64,000 nucleotides of DNA from Massilia phyllostachyos (GTDB taxonomy: Bacteria; Pseudomonadota; Gammaproteobacteria; Burkholderiales; Burkholderiaceae_D). The stretch covers positions 62,001-126,000 of the forward strand of contig NZ_JAJNOC010000009.1 in assembly GCF_021044825.1 (NCBI RefSeq). The letters are read 5' to 3'. Shown here one piece after another: positions 16,608 through 23,288 of this stretch (position 1 is the first letter of the stretch; each line of letters begins with the position of its first letter). Position numbers and translations under genes: made by a program. The notes beneath the pieces were generated by a model. That model made no database searches. It had not been told where the DNA came from and saw only the letters and a list, made by a program, of their open reading frames with translations.

Positions 16608-16667
16608 ATCAAACACTTAAGAGTCACTTAAGGCCATTGCGCACAATTTTGTCCACAGAATTTGTTC
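16608..16667 (+). repeat. Array unit 6 (type B)
   Basis: Begins ATCAAACACTTA; box TTGTCCACA at 16649-16657. The left arm GCGCACAATTTT is identical to unit 3; the right arm (TTTGTTCG) is degraded. Confidence 0.8.
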
Positions 16668-16780
16668 GTAAGTGGGATAAGTTGAGCTAGATCAAAACAC
16701 GTTCGCCAACCCAACTGCGTTGGAAGCATACTCATCTGACACGTGCCGTTTTCTTGCGCACGGAGCGAAATCCCTTTGAA

Positions 16781-16840
16781 ATCAAGGTGCTTTGATCCCA
16801 AACAGGCCCTTGCACACATTTTTATCCACAGAAGTTGTGC
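16781..16840 (+). repeat. Array unit 7 (type A)
   Basis: Begins ATCAAGGTGCTTTG; box TTATCCACA at 16822-16830, flanked by GCACACATT and GTTGTGC. This is the unit nearest exbB, about 80 bases before its start. Confidence 0.8.
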
Positions 16841-16922
16841 AGAACCTGGTTGGACCGCACTTGCCGCACTGCTGGCAACTTGTTACATTGGCGAATTGAT
16901 TTCTTACCCTCAGGAGTTTCTC

Positions 16923-17531
16923 TTGCTCGCCATTTTTCAAGCTGCAGGCTGGCCTATCTGGCTCTTGCTGATCGCCTCGATCGTCGCCGTCGCCCTGATC
17001 GTGGAACGCCTGATCTACCTGCGCCGCGAAAAAATCCTCCCGAAGGGATTGCTGGATGAAGTGACCCGCGTCTACCGCGCCGGAAAGGTGACGCCGGAAG
17101 TGGTCGACAAGCTCGAACAGAATTCGCCGCTCGGCACCGTGCTGGCCAGCGCCCTGCGCAACGTCGACGCGCCGCGCGACGTCATGAAGGAGTCGATCGA
17201 GGAGGCCGGCCGCGGCGTCGCCCACGGCCTCGAGCGTTTCCTGACCACCCTCGGCACCATCGCCTCGCTCGCGCCTCTGATGGGCCTGTTCGGCACCGTG
17301 GTCGGCATGATCGAGATCTTCGGCGCCCAGAGCCCGACCGGCGGCAGCAACCCGGCGCAGCTGGCGCACGGCATCTCGGTGGCCCTGTACAACACCGGCT
17401 TCGGCCTGGCGATCGCGATGCCGGCCCTGGTCTTCTACCGCCACTTCCGCGCCCTGGTCGACAGCTTCATCGTCGAGATGGAACTGCAGGCCGTGAAATT
17501 CGTCGACGTCGTGCACGGGACCCGCAAATGA
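16923..17531 (+). CDS. exbB: MotA/TolQ/ExbB proton channel protein
   Basis: A 202-residue inner-membrane proton channel subunit that powers TonB- or Tol-type energy transfer together with ExbD. The start is TTG 16923, with AGGAG six bases upstream; the frame is open back to 16743, but that part runs through repeat unit 7 and is not credible. Membrane segments are at about 8-30, 118-140 and 155-178, with the conserved loop LTTLGTIASLAPLMGLFGTV and GISVALYNTGFGLAIAMPAL. It overlaps exbD by ATGATG and begins the exbBD-lpxK-kdsB cluster conserved in Burkholderiales. Confidence 0.93.
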   Translation: MLAIFQAAGWPIWLLLIASIVAVALIVERLIYLRREKILPKGLLDEVTRVYRAGKVTPEVVDKLEQNSPLGTVLASALRNVDAPRDVMKESIEEAGRGVAHGLERFLTTLGTIASLAPLMGLFGTVVGMIEIFGAQSPTGGSNPAQLAHGISVALYNTGFGLAIAMPALVFYRHFRALVDSFIVEMELQAVKFVDVVHGTRK

Positions 17532-17971
17532 TGAACTTCCGCCGCGGCCGCCAGCGCGAGGAGCCGGAGATCAACCTGATCCCCTTCATCGACGTGTTGC
17601 TGGTGGTCCTGATCTTCCTGATGGTGTCGACCACCTACAGCAAGTTCACCGAGCTGCAGATCACCCTGCCGACCGCCGACGCCGAGAAGGTGCAGGAGCG
17701 TCCGTTCGAGATCAACGTCACGATCGACGCCAAGGGCAACTACACGGTAAACAATGTGCCGGTGGCTTTCCACAGCGTTGCCGGCCTGGCCGAGGACCTC
17801 AGGAATGCCGCCCGCAACGGCCCCAATGGCCAGCCGGCGCGCGACCCGGTCGTCATCGTCAACGCCGACCAGTTCGCGATGCACCAGATGGTCATCAATG
17901 TGCTGGAAGCATCGCGCGTGGCCGGCTACGACAAGCTGACCTTCGCCGCCCAGACCGGCGGCCAAAAGTAA
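17528..17971 (+). CDS. exbD: Biopolymer transport protein ExbD
   Basis: A 147-residue ExbD/TolR family protein: a short cytoplasmic tail, one membrane helix (about 18-38) with the essential Asp in NLIPFIDVLLVVLIF, and a periplasmic domain. It forms the proton-conducting stator with ExbB. The ATG (17528, or 17531 in frame) overlaps the exbB stop. Confidence 0.94.
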   Translation: MMNFRRGRQREEPEINLIPFIDVLLVVLIFLMVSTTYSKFTELQITLPTADAEKVQERPFEINVTIDAKGNYTVNNVPVAFHSVAGLAEDLRNAARNGPNGQPARDPVVIVNADQFAMHQMVINVLEASRVAGYDKLTFAAQTGGQK

Positions 17972-18011
17972 TCGGCGCGGCGCTGCTCGTGCAGCGCTGC
18001 GTCCATCCCGC

Positions 18012-19040
18012 ATGGCTTCCAATCTCGAATCGATCTTCACCCGCGCCTGGCTGCGCCGCGGCCCGCTGGCGCTCGCGCTGCTGCCCGTGTCGCTGCTGTT
18101 TCGCCTGCTGTCCGGCTTGCGCGCCTGGCTCTATCGCAGCGGCATCAAGAAGAGCGAACGGCTGCCGGTGCCCGTCATCGTGGTCGGCAATATCTTTATC
18201 GGCGGTACCGGCAAGACGCCGCTGACCATCTGGCTGGCCGAGGCGCTGCGCGCGGCCGGCCTGCGTCCTGGCGTGATTTCGCGCGGTCATGGCGGCAAGG
18301 AATCCAGCCCGCGCGAGGTGACGCCGCAATCCGATCCGGGCGAGGTCGGCGACGAGCCGCTCCTGATCGCCGCGCGCGCCCGCTGCCCGGTCGTGGTCGG
18401 ACGCAAGCGCGCGGAAGCGGGCAGGGCGCTGCTGGCCGCGCATCCGGACGTGAATATCATCATCACCGACGACGGGCTGCAGCACCATGCGCTGGCGCGC
18501 GACGTCGAGATCGTCCTGTTCGACGGCCGCGGCGTCGGCAACGGCTGGCTGCTGCCGGCCGGGCCGCTGCGCGAAGCGCCGTCGCGGCGGCGCGATTTCA
18601 CGGTGGTCAATGCCCCGGAGATCACGCCGGCGCTGGCGCGCGCGGTCGGCGGCAGCCCGTTCCGGATGGCGCTGGCAGGCGATGTCGCCGAGCCACTCAA
18701 TCGTCCGGGTGAAGGAATTCCGCTGGCGCAAATGCAGGGCAAGCGCATCGTCGCCGCGGCCGGCATCGGCAACCCCGGCCGCTTCTTCGCCATGCTGCGC
18801 GCGGCCGGCCTGGCGATCGGCGAGCTGCCGCTGCCCGACCACCACGACTTCCGCGACCGGCCTTTCGACACCGTCGACGCCGATGTCATCCTGATCACGG
18901 AGAAGGATGCAGTAAAATGTCGGCAACTTGATAACCTGAAGGACGATCCGCGCTTGTGGGTCGTGCCGGTGACGGCGCGGATCGACTCCGCGCTGGCCGA
19001 ACAAATCGTGGAGAAATGTCGTGGACGCTCGACTGCTTGA
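18012..19040 (+). CDS. lpxK: Tetraacyldisaccharide 4'-kinase
   Basis: A 342-residue inner-membrane kinase that adds the 4'-phosphate of lipid A. It has an N-terminal membrane-associated helix (about 18-38), a P-loop IFIGGTGKTPLT at about 58-69, and the family motifs SRGHGGK, IITDDGLQHHALARD and LITEKDAVKC. The 3' end overlaps the Trm112-like gene by 20 bases in a different frame. Its place after exbBD is the usual one in this order. Confidence 0.96.
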   Translation: MASNLESIFTRAWLRRGPLALALLPVSLLFRLLSGLRAWLYRSGIKKSERLPVPVIVVGNIFIGGTGKTPLTIWLAEALRAAGLRPGVISRGHGGKESSPREVTPQSDPGEVGDEPLLIAARARCPVVVGRKRAEAGRALLAAHPDVNIIITDDGLQHHALARDVEIVLFDGRGVGNGWLLPAGPLREAPSRRRDFTVVNAPEITPALARAVGGSPFRMALAGDVAEPLNRPGEGIPLAQMQGKRIVAAAGIGNPGRFFAMLRAAGLAIGELPLPDHHDFRDRPFDTVDADVILITEKDAVKCRQLDNLKDDPRLWVVPVTARIDSALAEQIVEKCRGRSTA

Positions 19041-19191
19041 TATCCTGGTCTGCCCGCTGTGCAAGGGCCCGCTTGAATACGATAAAAAAGCGCAGGAACT
19101 GACCTGCCGCCCGGACCGCCTGGCATACCCGATCCGCGACGGGATCCCGATCATGTGGGCCGACCAGGCGCGCAAGATCGAGGCGGTATGA
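19021..19191 (+). CDS. Trm112 family small protein
   Basis: A 56-residue protein starting at GTG 19021 (DARLLDILVCPLCKGPLEY) and carrying the LVCPLCKG motif, a second Cys (LTCRPDR) and YPIRDGIPIM. Bacterial Trm112-like (YcaR) proteins lie between lpxK and kdsB in many Proteobacteria; the eukaryotic relative activates methyltransferases, but the bacterial role is unsettled. The stop overlaps kdsB (ATGA). Confidence 0.9.
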   Translation: MDARLLDILVCPLCKGPLEYDKKAQELTCRPDRLAYPIRDGIPIMWADQARKIEAV

Positions 19192-19940
19192 GCTTTACGG
19201 TCATCATTCCGGCACGGCTGTCCTCGACCCGCCTGCCGAACAAGCCGCTCGCAGACCTCGGCGGCAAGCCGATGGTGGTGCGCGTGGCCGAGCGCGCCCG
19301 GGAATCCGGGGCGTCGCGCATCATCGTCGCGACCGATCATGCGGATATCCTGGCCGCCTGTGCCGAGCATGGCGTCGAAGCCTGCATGACGCGCGCCGAC
19401 CATCCGTCGGGCACCGACCGCATCGCCGAAGTGGCGCAGATCCTGGGCCTGGCGCCGGAGGAAGTCGTGGTCAACCTGCAGGGCGACGAGCCGCTGATCG
19501 AACCGGCCCTGCTGGCCGCCTGCGCCGCCCGCATTCGCGACGGCGTGCCGATGGCGACCTGTGCCCATCCGATATACGACGTGGCCGAGGTGTTCAACCC
19601 GAACATCGTCAAGGTCGTGCTGGACAAGGCCGGACGTGCGCTGTATTTCTCGCGCGCCACCATCCCCTGGCACCGCGATGCCTTCATGGCGACCCAGGAT
19701 TCGCTGCCGGCCGGCTACGCCCCGCTGCGCCACATCGGCCTGTATGCATACAGCAACGCCTTCCTGCAGGCTTATCCGGCCCTGGAAGCGTCCCCGCTCG
19801 AGACCATCGAAGCGCTGGAACAATTGCGCGTGCTGTGGCACGGCGTGCCGATCGCCGTCCACGTGACGGACAGCGCGCCGCCGGGTGGCGTCGACACCCC
19901 GGACGACCTGGAGCGCGTGCGCAAACATTACGCAAGCTGA
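19188..19940 (+). CDS. kdsB: CMP-KDO synthetase
   Basis: A 250-residue 3-deoxy-manno-octulosonate cytidylyltransferase, which activates KDO with CTP for LPS inner core synthesis. It starts MSFTVIIPARLSSTRLPNKP (nucleotide-binding), with VVNLQGDEPLIEP, ALYFSRATIPW and the C-terminal GVDTPDDLERVR. ATG 19188 overlaps the Trm112-like stop; a longer frame upstream is rejected. Confidence 0.96.
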   Translation: MSFTVIIPARLSSTRLPNKPLADLGGKPMVVRVAERARESGASRIIVATDHADILAACAEHGVEACMTRADHPSGTDRIAEVAQILGLAPEEVVVNLQGDEPLIEPALLAACAARIRDGVPMATCAHPIYDVAEVFNPNIVKVVLDKAGRALYFSRATIPWHRDAFMATQDSLPAGYAPLRHIGLYAYSNAFLQAYPALEASPLETIEALEQLRVLWHGVPIAVHVTDSAPPGGVDTPDDLERVRKHYAS

Positions 19941-20073
19941 ACAGTCAAGACGCCGATTCGGCCTGTCTGCGGTACATCAAAAGTTGCTTGCGGATGGCCT
20001 CAAAATTGGCGTTAAAGCTGACTTTTGTGGTAACTTTCGTGTCAAGGTAGCCAGAAAAACACCAATAGCGGCG

Positions 20074-20107
20074 TCCAGCGCATCCATTCGCGATCCAGCG
20101 CATCCAT
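20074..20107. repeat. 14-bp direct repeat before adk
   Basis: TCCAGCGCATCCAT occurs at 20074-20087 and 20094-20107, a 20-base period (about two helix turns), followed by an AT-rich stretch and the adk start. This could be a duplicated operator or just a chance tandem duplication. The rest of the kdsB-adk gap shows no other site I can name. Confidence 0.4.
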
Positions 20108-20145
20108 AAAAATTATTAACATCCTCAAAGAACCTTAGGAAACTC

Positions 20146-20802
20146 ATGCGTCTCATTCTGTTAGGAGCACCCGGCGCCGGCAAAGGCACCCAGGCTAACT
20201 ACATCAAGGAAAAGTTCAACATCCCTCAAATCTCGACCGGCGACATGCTGCGCGCGGCGATCAAGGCGGGTACCGAGCTGGGCCTGGCTGCCAAGAAGGT
20301 GATGGATGCGGGGCAATTGGTGTCGGATGACATCATCATCGGCCTGGTGAAAGAGCGCCTGAAGGAGACCGACTGCGCCAACGGCTACCTGTTCGACGGT
20401 TTCCCGCGCACCATCGCGCAGGCCGACGCCATGAAGGACAGCGGCGTGACCATCGACTACGTGCTGGAAATCGACGTGCCGGACGACCTGATCGTCGAGC
20501 GCATGTCGGGCCGCCGCACCCACCCGGCTTCCGGCCGCGTGTACCACACCAAGTTCAACCCGCCGAAAGCCGCCGACATCGACGACGTGACCGGCGAGCC
20601 GCTGGTGCAGCGCGACGACGACAAGGAAGAAACCGTCCTCAAGCGCCTGTCGGTCTACCACAACCAGACCGAAGTGCTGCTCGGCTACTACAACAAGTGG
20701 GCGCAATCGGGCCTGCCGGGCGCGCCGAAGTACCGCAAGATCTCGGGCGTGGGTCCGGTCGAGCAGGTGCGCGACAACGCGTTTGCGGCGCTGTCGGAAT
20801 AA
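20146..20802 (+). CDS. adk: Adenylate kinase
   Basis: A 218-residue enzyme interconverting ATP+AMP and 2 ADP. It has the P-loop GAPGAGKGTQ at residues 7-16, the AMP-binding QISTGDMLRAA, FDGFPRT, and a long LID domain (about 122-160) without the zinc Cys, as in Gram-negative enzymes. The start follows TTAGGAAAC. An intrinsic terminator follows. Confidence 0.97.
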   Translation: MRLILLGAPGAGKGTQANYIKEKFNIPQISTGDMLRAAIKAGTELGLAAKKVMDAGQLVSDDIIIGLVKERLKETDCANGYLFDGFPRTIAQADAMKDSGVTIDYVLEIDVPDDLIVERMSGRRTHPASGRVYHTKFNPPKAADIDDVTGEPLVQRDDDKEETVLKRLSVYHNQTEVLLGYYNKWAQSGLPGAPKYRKISGVGPVEQVRDNAFAALSE

Positions 20803-20822
20803 ACCGACTCTGCTTCAAGCGA

Positions 20823-20848
20823 AACGGTCCTCGATGGGCCGTTTTTTT
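20823..20848 (+). terminator. adk intrinsic terminator
   Basis: AACGGTCC (20823-20830) pairs with GGGCCGTT (20835-20842) around TCGA-T, followed by a run of seven T. Confidence 0.85.
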
Positions 20849-20870
20849 GTTAACGTACGCATTGGCGTAG

Positions 20871-20970
20871 AGGGTGTGAAAAAACGGCTATGGCAAGGCG
20901 CCGAGTCGAAGACAGTACACTCGTACGGCAAGATGAGGCAACGCAGCCATGGACGAATTTTTCACACCCT
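20871..20970. mobile_element. MITE-like element, copy 1
   Basis: A 100-bp element with perfect 13-bp terminal inverted repeats AGGGTGTGAAAAA / TTTTTCACACCCT and no coding capacity. CGTAG flanks it on both sides (20866-20870 and 20971-20975), like a 5-bp target duplication. It differs from the copy at 48898-48997 at only 2 of 100 positions. The right flank is the first five bases of a REP palindrome. Confidence 0.75.
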
Positions 20971-21000
20971 CGTAGGGTGGGCGGGGACCGCCCACCCTAC
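20971..21000. repeat. REP-like palindrome, GTAGGGTGGGCGG family
   Basis: GTAGGGTGGGCGG and its perfect complement CCGCCCACCCTAC, separated by GGA, directly beside the MITE-like element and 8 bases from the stop of the next minus-strand gene. Confidence 0.75.
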
Positions 21001-21007
21001 AGTGGCG

Positions 21008-21520
21008 CTACAGGTATTTTTCGACTGCCGCGGTCAGCGACTCCCGATCCGAATCCCCGTGATACCGCTCGCCATTGATGAAGAAACTCGGCGTCCCGCT
21101 CGCCCCCGCCGTCTTGCCTTCTTGCGCCTGGGCGCGGATACGCTCGCGATGCGCGCCCGCCGCCAGGTCGGCGTCGAAACGCGCCGCGTCCAGCCCCAGC
21201 TCCTGCGCCACCAGCGGCAGCTGCCCCGGCGACATCTGCGCCTGGTATTCGAACAGCTTGTCGTGCATCTCCCAGAACTTGCCCTGCGCCCCGGCCGCTT
21301 CCGCCGCCTCGGCCGCGCCTTGCGCGAACGGATGCATGCCGAGCGGCAGGTGGCGGTAGACCAGCGCGATGCGCTCGCCATAGCGGTGCTGCAGCTCGAC
21401 CAGGGTAGGGTAGGCGCGTGCGCAGTAGGGGCACTGGAAGTCGCCGTATTCGATGATGGTGATGTCAGCGCCGGGCTGGCCCCGCACGTGGTCGCCTTCC
21501 GCGATCTGCAACTGGCTCAT
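21008..21520 (-). CDS. DsbA-family thioredoxin-fold oxidoreductase (cytoplasmic)
   Basis: A 170-residue protein with the DsbA/FrnE-type thioredoxin fold: active site CPYC at Cys30-Cys33 (EYGDFQCPYCARAYP), a helical insertion, and the cis-Pro loop GASGTPSFFINGERY. No signal peptide is present, so it should act in the cytoplasm. The start is ATG 21520 behind GGAG; the longer open frame upstream has no support. It resembles the stand-alone DsbA_4-type proteins and the C-terminal domains of some NhaA antiporters. The partner protein is unknown. Confidence 0.88.
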   Translation of the reverse strand: MSQLQIAEGDHVRGQPGADITIIEYGDFQCPYCARAYPTLVELQHRYGERIALVYRHLPLGMHPFAQGAAEAAEAAGAQGKFWEMHDKLFEYQAQMSPGQLPLVAQELGLDAARFDADLAAGAHRERIRAQAQEGKTAGASGTPSFFINGERYHGDSDRESLTAAVEKYL

Positions 21521-21683
21521 CTTTGCTCCTGTGAATATGGATGGCCTGATCTTCGCACGCACCGTCCCGGGCACGCCGCCCGTTACCGCCCAACAATCAT
21601 GTGAGGATTTGTTTCGTGTGCGCCGGGCCGGCGATGTCAGGCAGATAATGGCTTGTCCAACATCCGACCCATCGAGGTGCACC

Positions 21684-22307
21684 ATGCGTCCCATCCATTC
21701 CATGATAGCCGTGTTGTTCGCCGTCGCGTCCGCCAGCACACTGGCCCAGAACCAGGCCACGCCGCAACCGCCTGCCAGCAAGCCGGTCGACGACAGCGCC
21801 AGCTATGGCCCGGTGCTCAATCCCCCGACCCCGCCGGCGACCACCGCCCAGCCGACCACGTCCAGCACCCAGGCCACCGGCGAAGCGCGACCGCAAGCCC
21901 AGGAAGAGCGCGCCGGCCAGCCGCCCACGGGCAAGCCGGCGGACGCCGACCCGTCGGCCCGCCCGGCGCCGCAGAACACGCAGCCGCAGTCCCGGCAAGG
22001 CAATGCCCGCGATGGGCGCCAGCAGCCGCAGAAGCGTCCGCCGCAGGCCAATCGGCGCGCGGTCGGGGCGCGCATCGACAGCACGCCGCGCATCGCCGCG
22101 CCGCAGCCGAAACCGTCGGTGCAGGTCGAGTCCGGCGTCGCGCCGTCGCCTGTGGGGCCGCAGAGCACGCCGGTGGTCGGCTGCGTCGGCAGCGCCTGCA
22201 CCGGCGCCAACGGCGTGACGGTCAACCTGCCGCCGGGCGGCGGTCCGGGTGTCAGCAGCAGCGGCCGGGCGTGCACCAGCAACGGCACCACGATCCAGTG
22301 TCTTTGA
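21684..22307 (+). CDS. Pro/Gln/Ala-rich secreted hypothetical protein
   Basis: 207 residues from ATG 21684. The signal peptide is cleaved near TLAQN. A long low-complexity stretch rich in Pro, Gln, Thr and Ala follows (about 25-160), then a short C-terminal part with four Cys in two pairs (VVGCVGSACTG; RACTSNGTTIQCL) that could be disulfide-bonded. No family recognised. The low-complexity part suggests an unstructured periplasmic or cell-wall-spanning linker. Confidence 0.6.
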   Translation: MRPIHSMIAVLFAVASASTLAQNQATPQPPASKPVDDSASYGPVLNPPTPPATTAQPTTSSTQATGEARPQAQEERAGQPPTGKPADADPSARPAPQNTQPQSRQGNARDGRQQPQKRPPQANRRAVGARIDSTPRIAAPQPKPSVQVESGVAPSPVGPQSTPVVGCVGSACTGANGVTVNLPPGGGPGVSSSGRACTSNGTTIQCL

Positions 22308-22365
22308 CCCGTCTGCGGGGCCGGGCATGGTTTTTCCTGCCAAAAGTTCGCTACAATGCCGCTGT

Positions 22366-22387
22366 TTGACGTTTACGTAAACGTGAA
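22366..22387. promoter_or_regulatory. Near-perfect palindromic operator before the SDR gene
   Basis: A 22-bp near-perfect palindrome with the 16-bp symmetric core ACGTTTACGTAAACGT, 31 bases before ATG 22419 and just after a -10-like TACAAT (22352-22357). The core resembles operators of MerR-family LiuR-type regulators of branched-chain amino acid and acyl-CoA catabolism. That resemblance is from memory, not from a search. Confidence 0.6.
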
Positions 22388-22418
22388 GCGGGACAGAGAA
22401 CTTTTATAAGGGAAAACC

Positions 22419-23177
22419 ATGCAGATTCAGAACAATGTGTTCATCGTGACCGGTGGCGCGTCGGGCCTTGGAGCAGCCACGGCGCGCATGATCACCGAGG
22501 CGGGCGGCAAGGTCGTCATCGCCGACGTGCAAGCCGAAGCAGGCGAGGCGCTGGCGGCCGAATTGGGAGGCCAGTTCGTCAAGTGCGACGTGACCTCGGA
22601 GGCCGACGGCCTGGCGGTCGTCGAGGCAGCCGGCAAGCTCGGCCAGCTGCGTGGCCTGGTCAACTGCGCCGGCGTGGCGCCGGCCGTCAAGACCGTCGGC
22701 AAGGACGGCCCGCACCCGCTGGACTCTTTCCAGCGCGCGGTGAACATCAACCTGGTCGGCACCTTCAATATGTGCCGCCTGGCGGCCGACGCCATGGGCA
22801 AGCTCGAGGCCGGCGAATACGGCGAGCGCGGCATCATCATCAACACCGCTTCGGTCGCGGCATTCGACGGCCAGATCGGCCAGGCCGCCTATGCATCCTC
22901 GAAAGCGGCCGTGGCCGGCATGACCCTGCCGATGGCGCGCGACCTGTCGCGCAGCGGCATCCGCGTGATGACCATCGCCCCGGGCATCTTCGAAACCCCG
23001 ATGCTGATGGGCATGCCGCAGGAAGTGCGCGATTCGCTCGGCAAGATGGTCCCGTTCCCGCCGCGCCTCGGCATGCCGAAGGAATACGCGCACCTGGCCA
23101 AGGCCATCATCGAGAACGTCATGCTGAACGGCGAAACCATCCGCCTCGACGGCGCGATCCGCATGCAGCCCAAATAA
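22419..23177 (+). CDS. 3-hydroxyacyl-CoA dehydrogenase (SDR, HSD10-like)
   Basis: A 252-residue classical short-chain dehydrogenase: cofactor motif TGGASGLG at about residues 11-18, NCAGVAPA, the active site Ser (INTASVAAFDGQ) and YASSK. The insertion around VKTVGKDGPHPLDSFQRAV and the C-terminal RLGMPKEYAHL are typical of type II 3-hydroxyacyl-CoA dehydrogenase (17-beta-HSD type 10), used in isoleucine and fatty-acid degradation. The upstream palindrome suggests control by an acyl-CoA-responsive regulator. A terminator follows. Confidence 0.88.
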   Translation: MQIQNNVFIVTGGASGLGAATARMITEAGGKVVIADVQAEAGEALAAELGGQFVKCDVTSEADGLAVVEAAGKLGQLRGLVNCAGVAPAVKTVGKDGPHPLDSFQRAVNINLVGTFNMCRLAADAMGKLEAGEYGERGIIINTASVAAFDGQIGQAAYASSKAAVAGMTLPMARDLSRSGIRVMTIAPGIFETPMLMGMPQEVRDSLGKMVPFPPRLGMPKEYAHLAKAIIENVMLNGETIRLDGAIRMQPK

Positions 23178-23243
23178 GCAAAACCTGGTTTCACGGAACG
23201 ATCCTGAAGCCATCACTCAATTGTTGTACGATTGACAGATGTC

Positions 23244-23279
23244 GGGCGCGCGGCGCAGGTCGCGCGCCCTTTGCTTTTT
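23244..23279 (+). terminator. Intrinsic terminator between the SDR gene and ggt
   Basis: GGGCGCGCG (23244-23252) and CGCGCGCCC (23261-23269) form a perfect 9-bp stem with an 8-base loop, followed by TTTGCTTTTT. It ends only 9 bases before the ggt start, so it may act as an attenuator in the ggt leader as well as ending the SDR transcript. Confidence 0.75.
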
Positions 23280-23288
23280 AAGGAAACG

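Larger units (their letters stand above)
15778..16840 (+). repeat. Array of seven 60-bp direct repeats with DnaA-box-like cores
   Basis: This fills most of the 15636-16922 gap between xseA and exbB; the DNA is visibly AT-richer than its surroundings and no open frame there looks coding. Seven units (starts 15778, 15901, 16063, 16278, 16469, 16608, 16781) align without gaps over 60 bases. Each begins ATCAA, usually continues toward CTTA or CTTG, passes TTGC-CACA at positions 31-38, and has TTRTCCACA at positions 42-50 exactly, then an A-rich stretch and TGTG. The box is TTATCCACA in units 1, 4 and 7 and TTGTCCACA in units 2, 3, 5 and 6. Both match known DnaA-box consensus forms (E. coli TTATNCACA; Streptomyces TTGTCCACA). 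Spacers of 63-155 bases do not repeat. Function unknown. Confidence 0.85.

Noticed and set aside
15778..16840. Reading the seven-unit array as a CRISPR
   Set aside because: Units are diverged, spacers range from 63 to 155 bases, no cas gene is near, and conservation is in two short blocks at fixed distance rather than over a whole repeat.
15778..16840. Reading the array as the chromosomal oriC
   Set aside because: dnaA, dnaN, rpmH, gyrB and parAB are absent nearby and the flanks are a normal housekeeping block; a DnaA-related accessory site is kept as a hypothesis, not an origin.
16743..16922. N-terminal extension of ExbB up to 16743
   Set aside because: It translates repeat unit 7 and lacks a ribosome site; TTG 16923 has AGGAG at good spacing and gives a normal-length ExbB.
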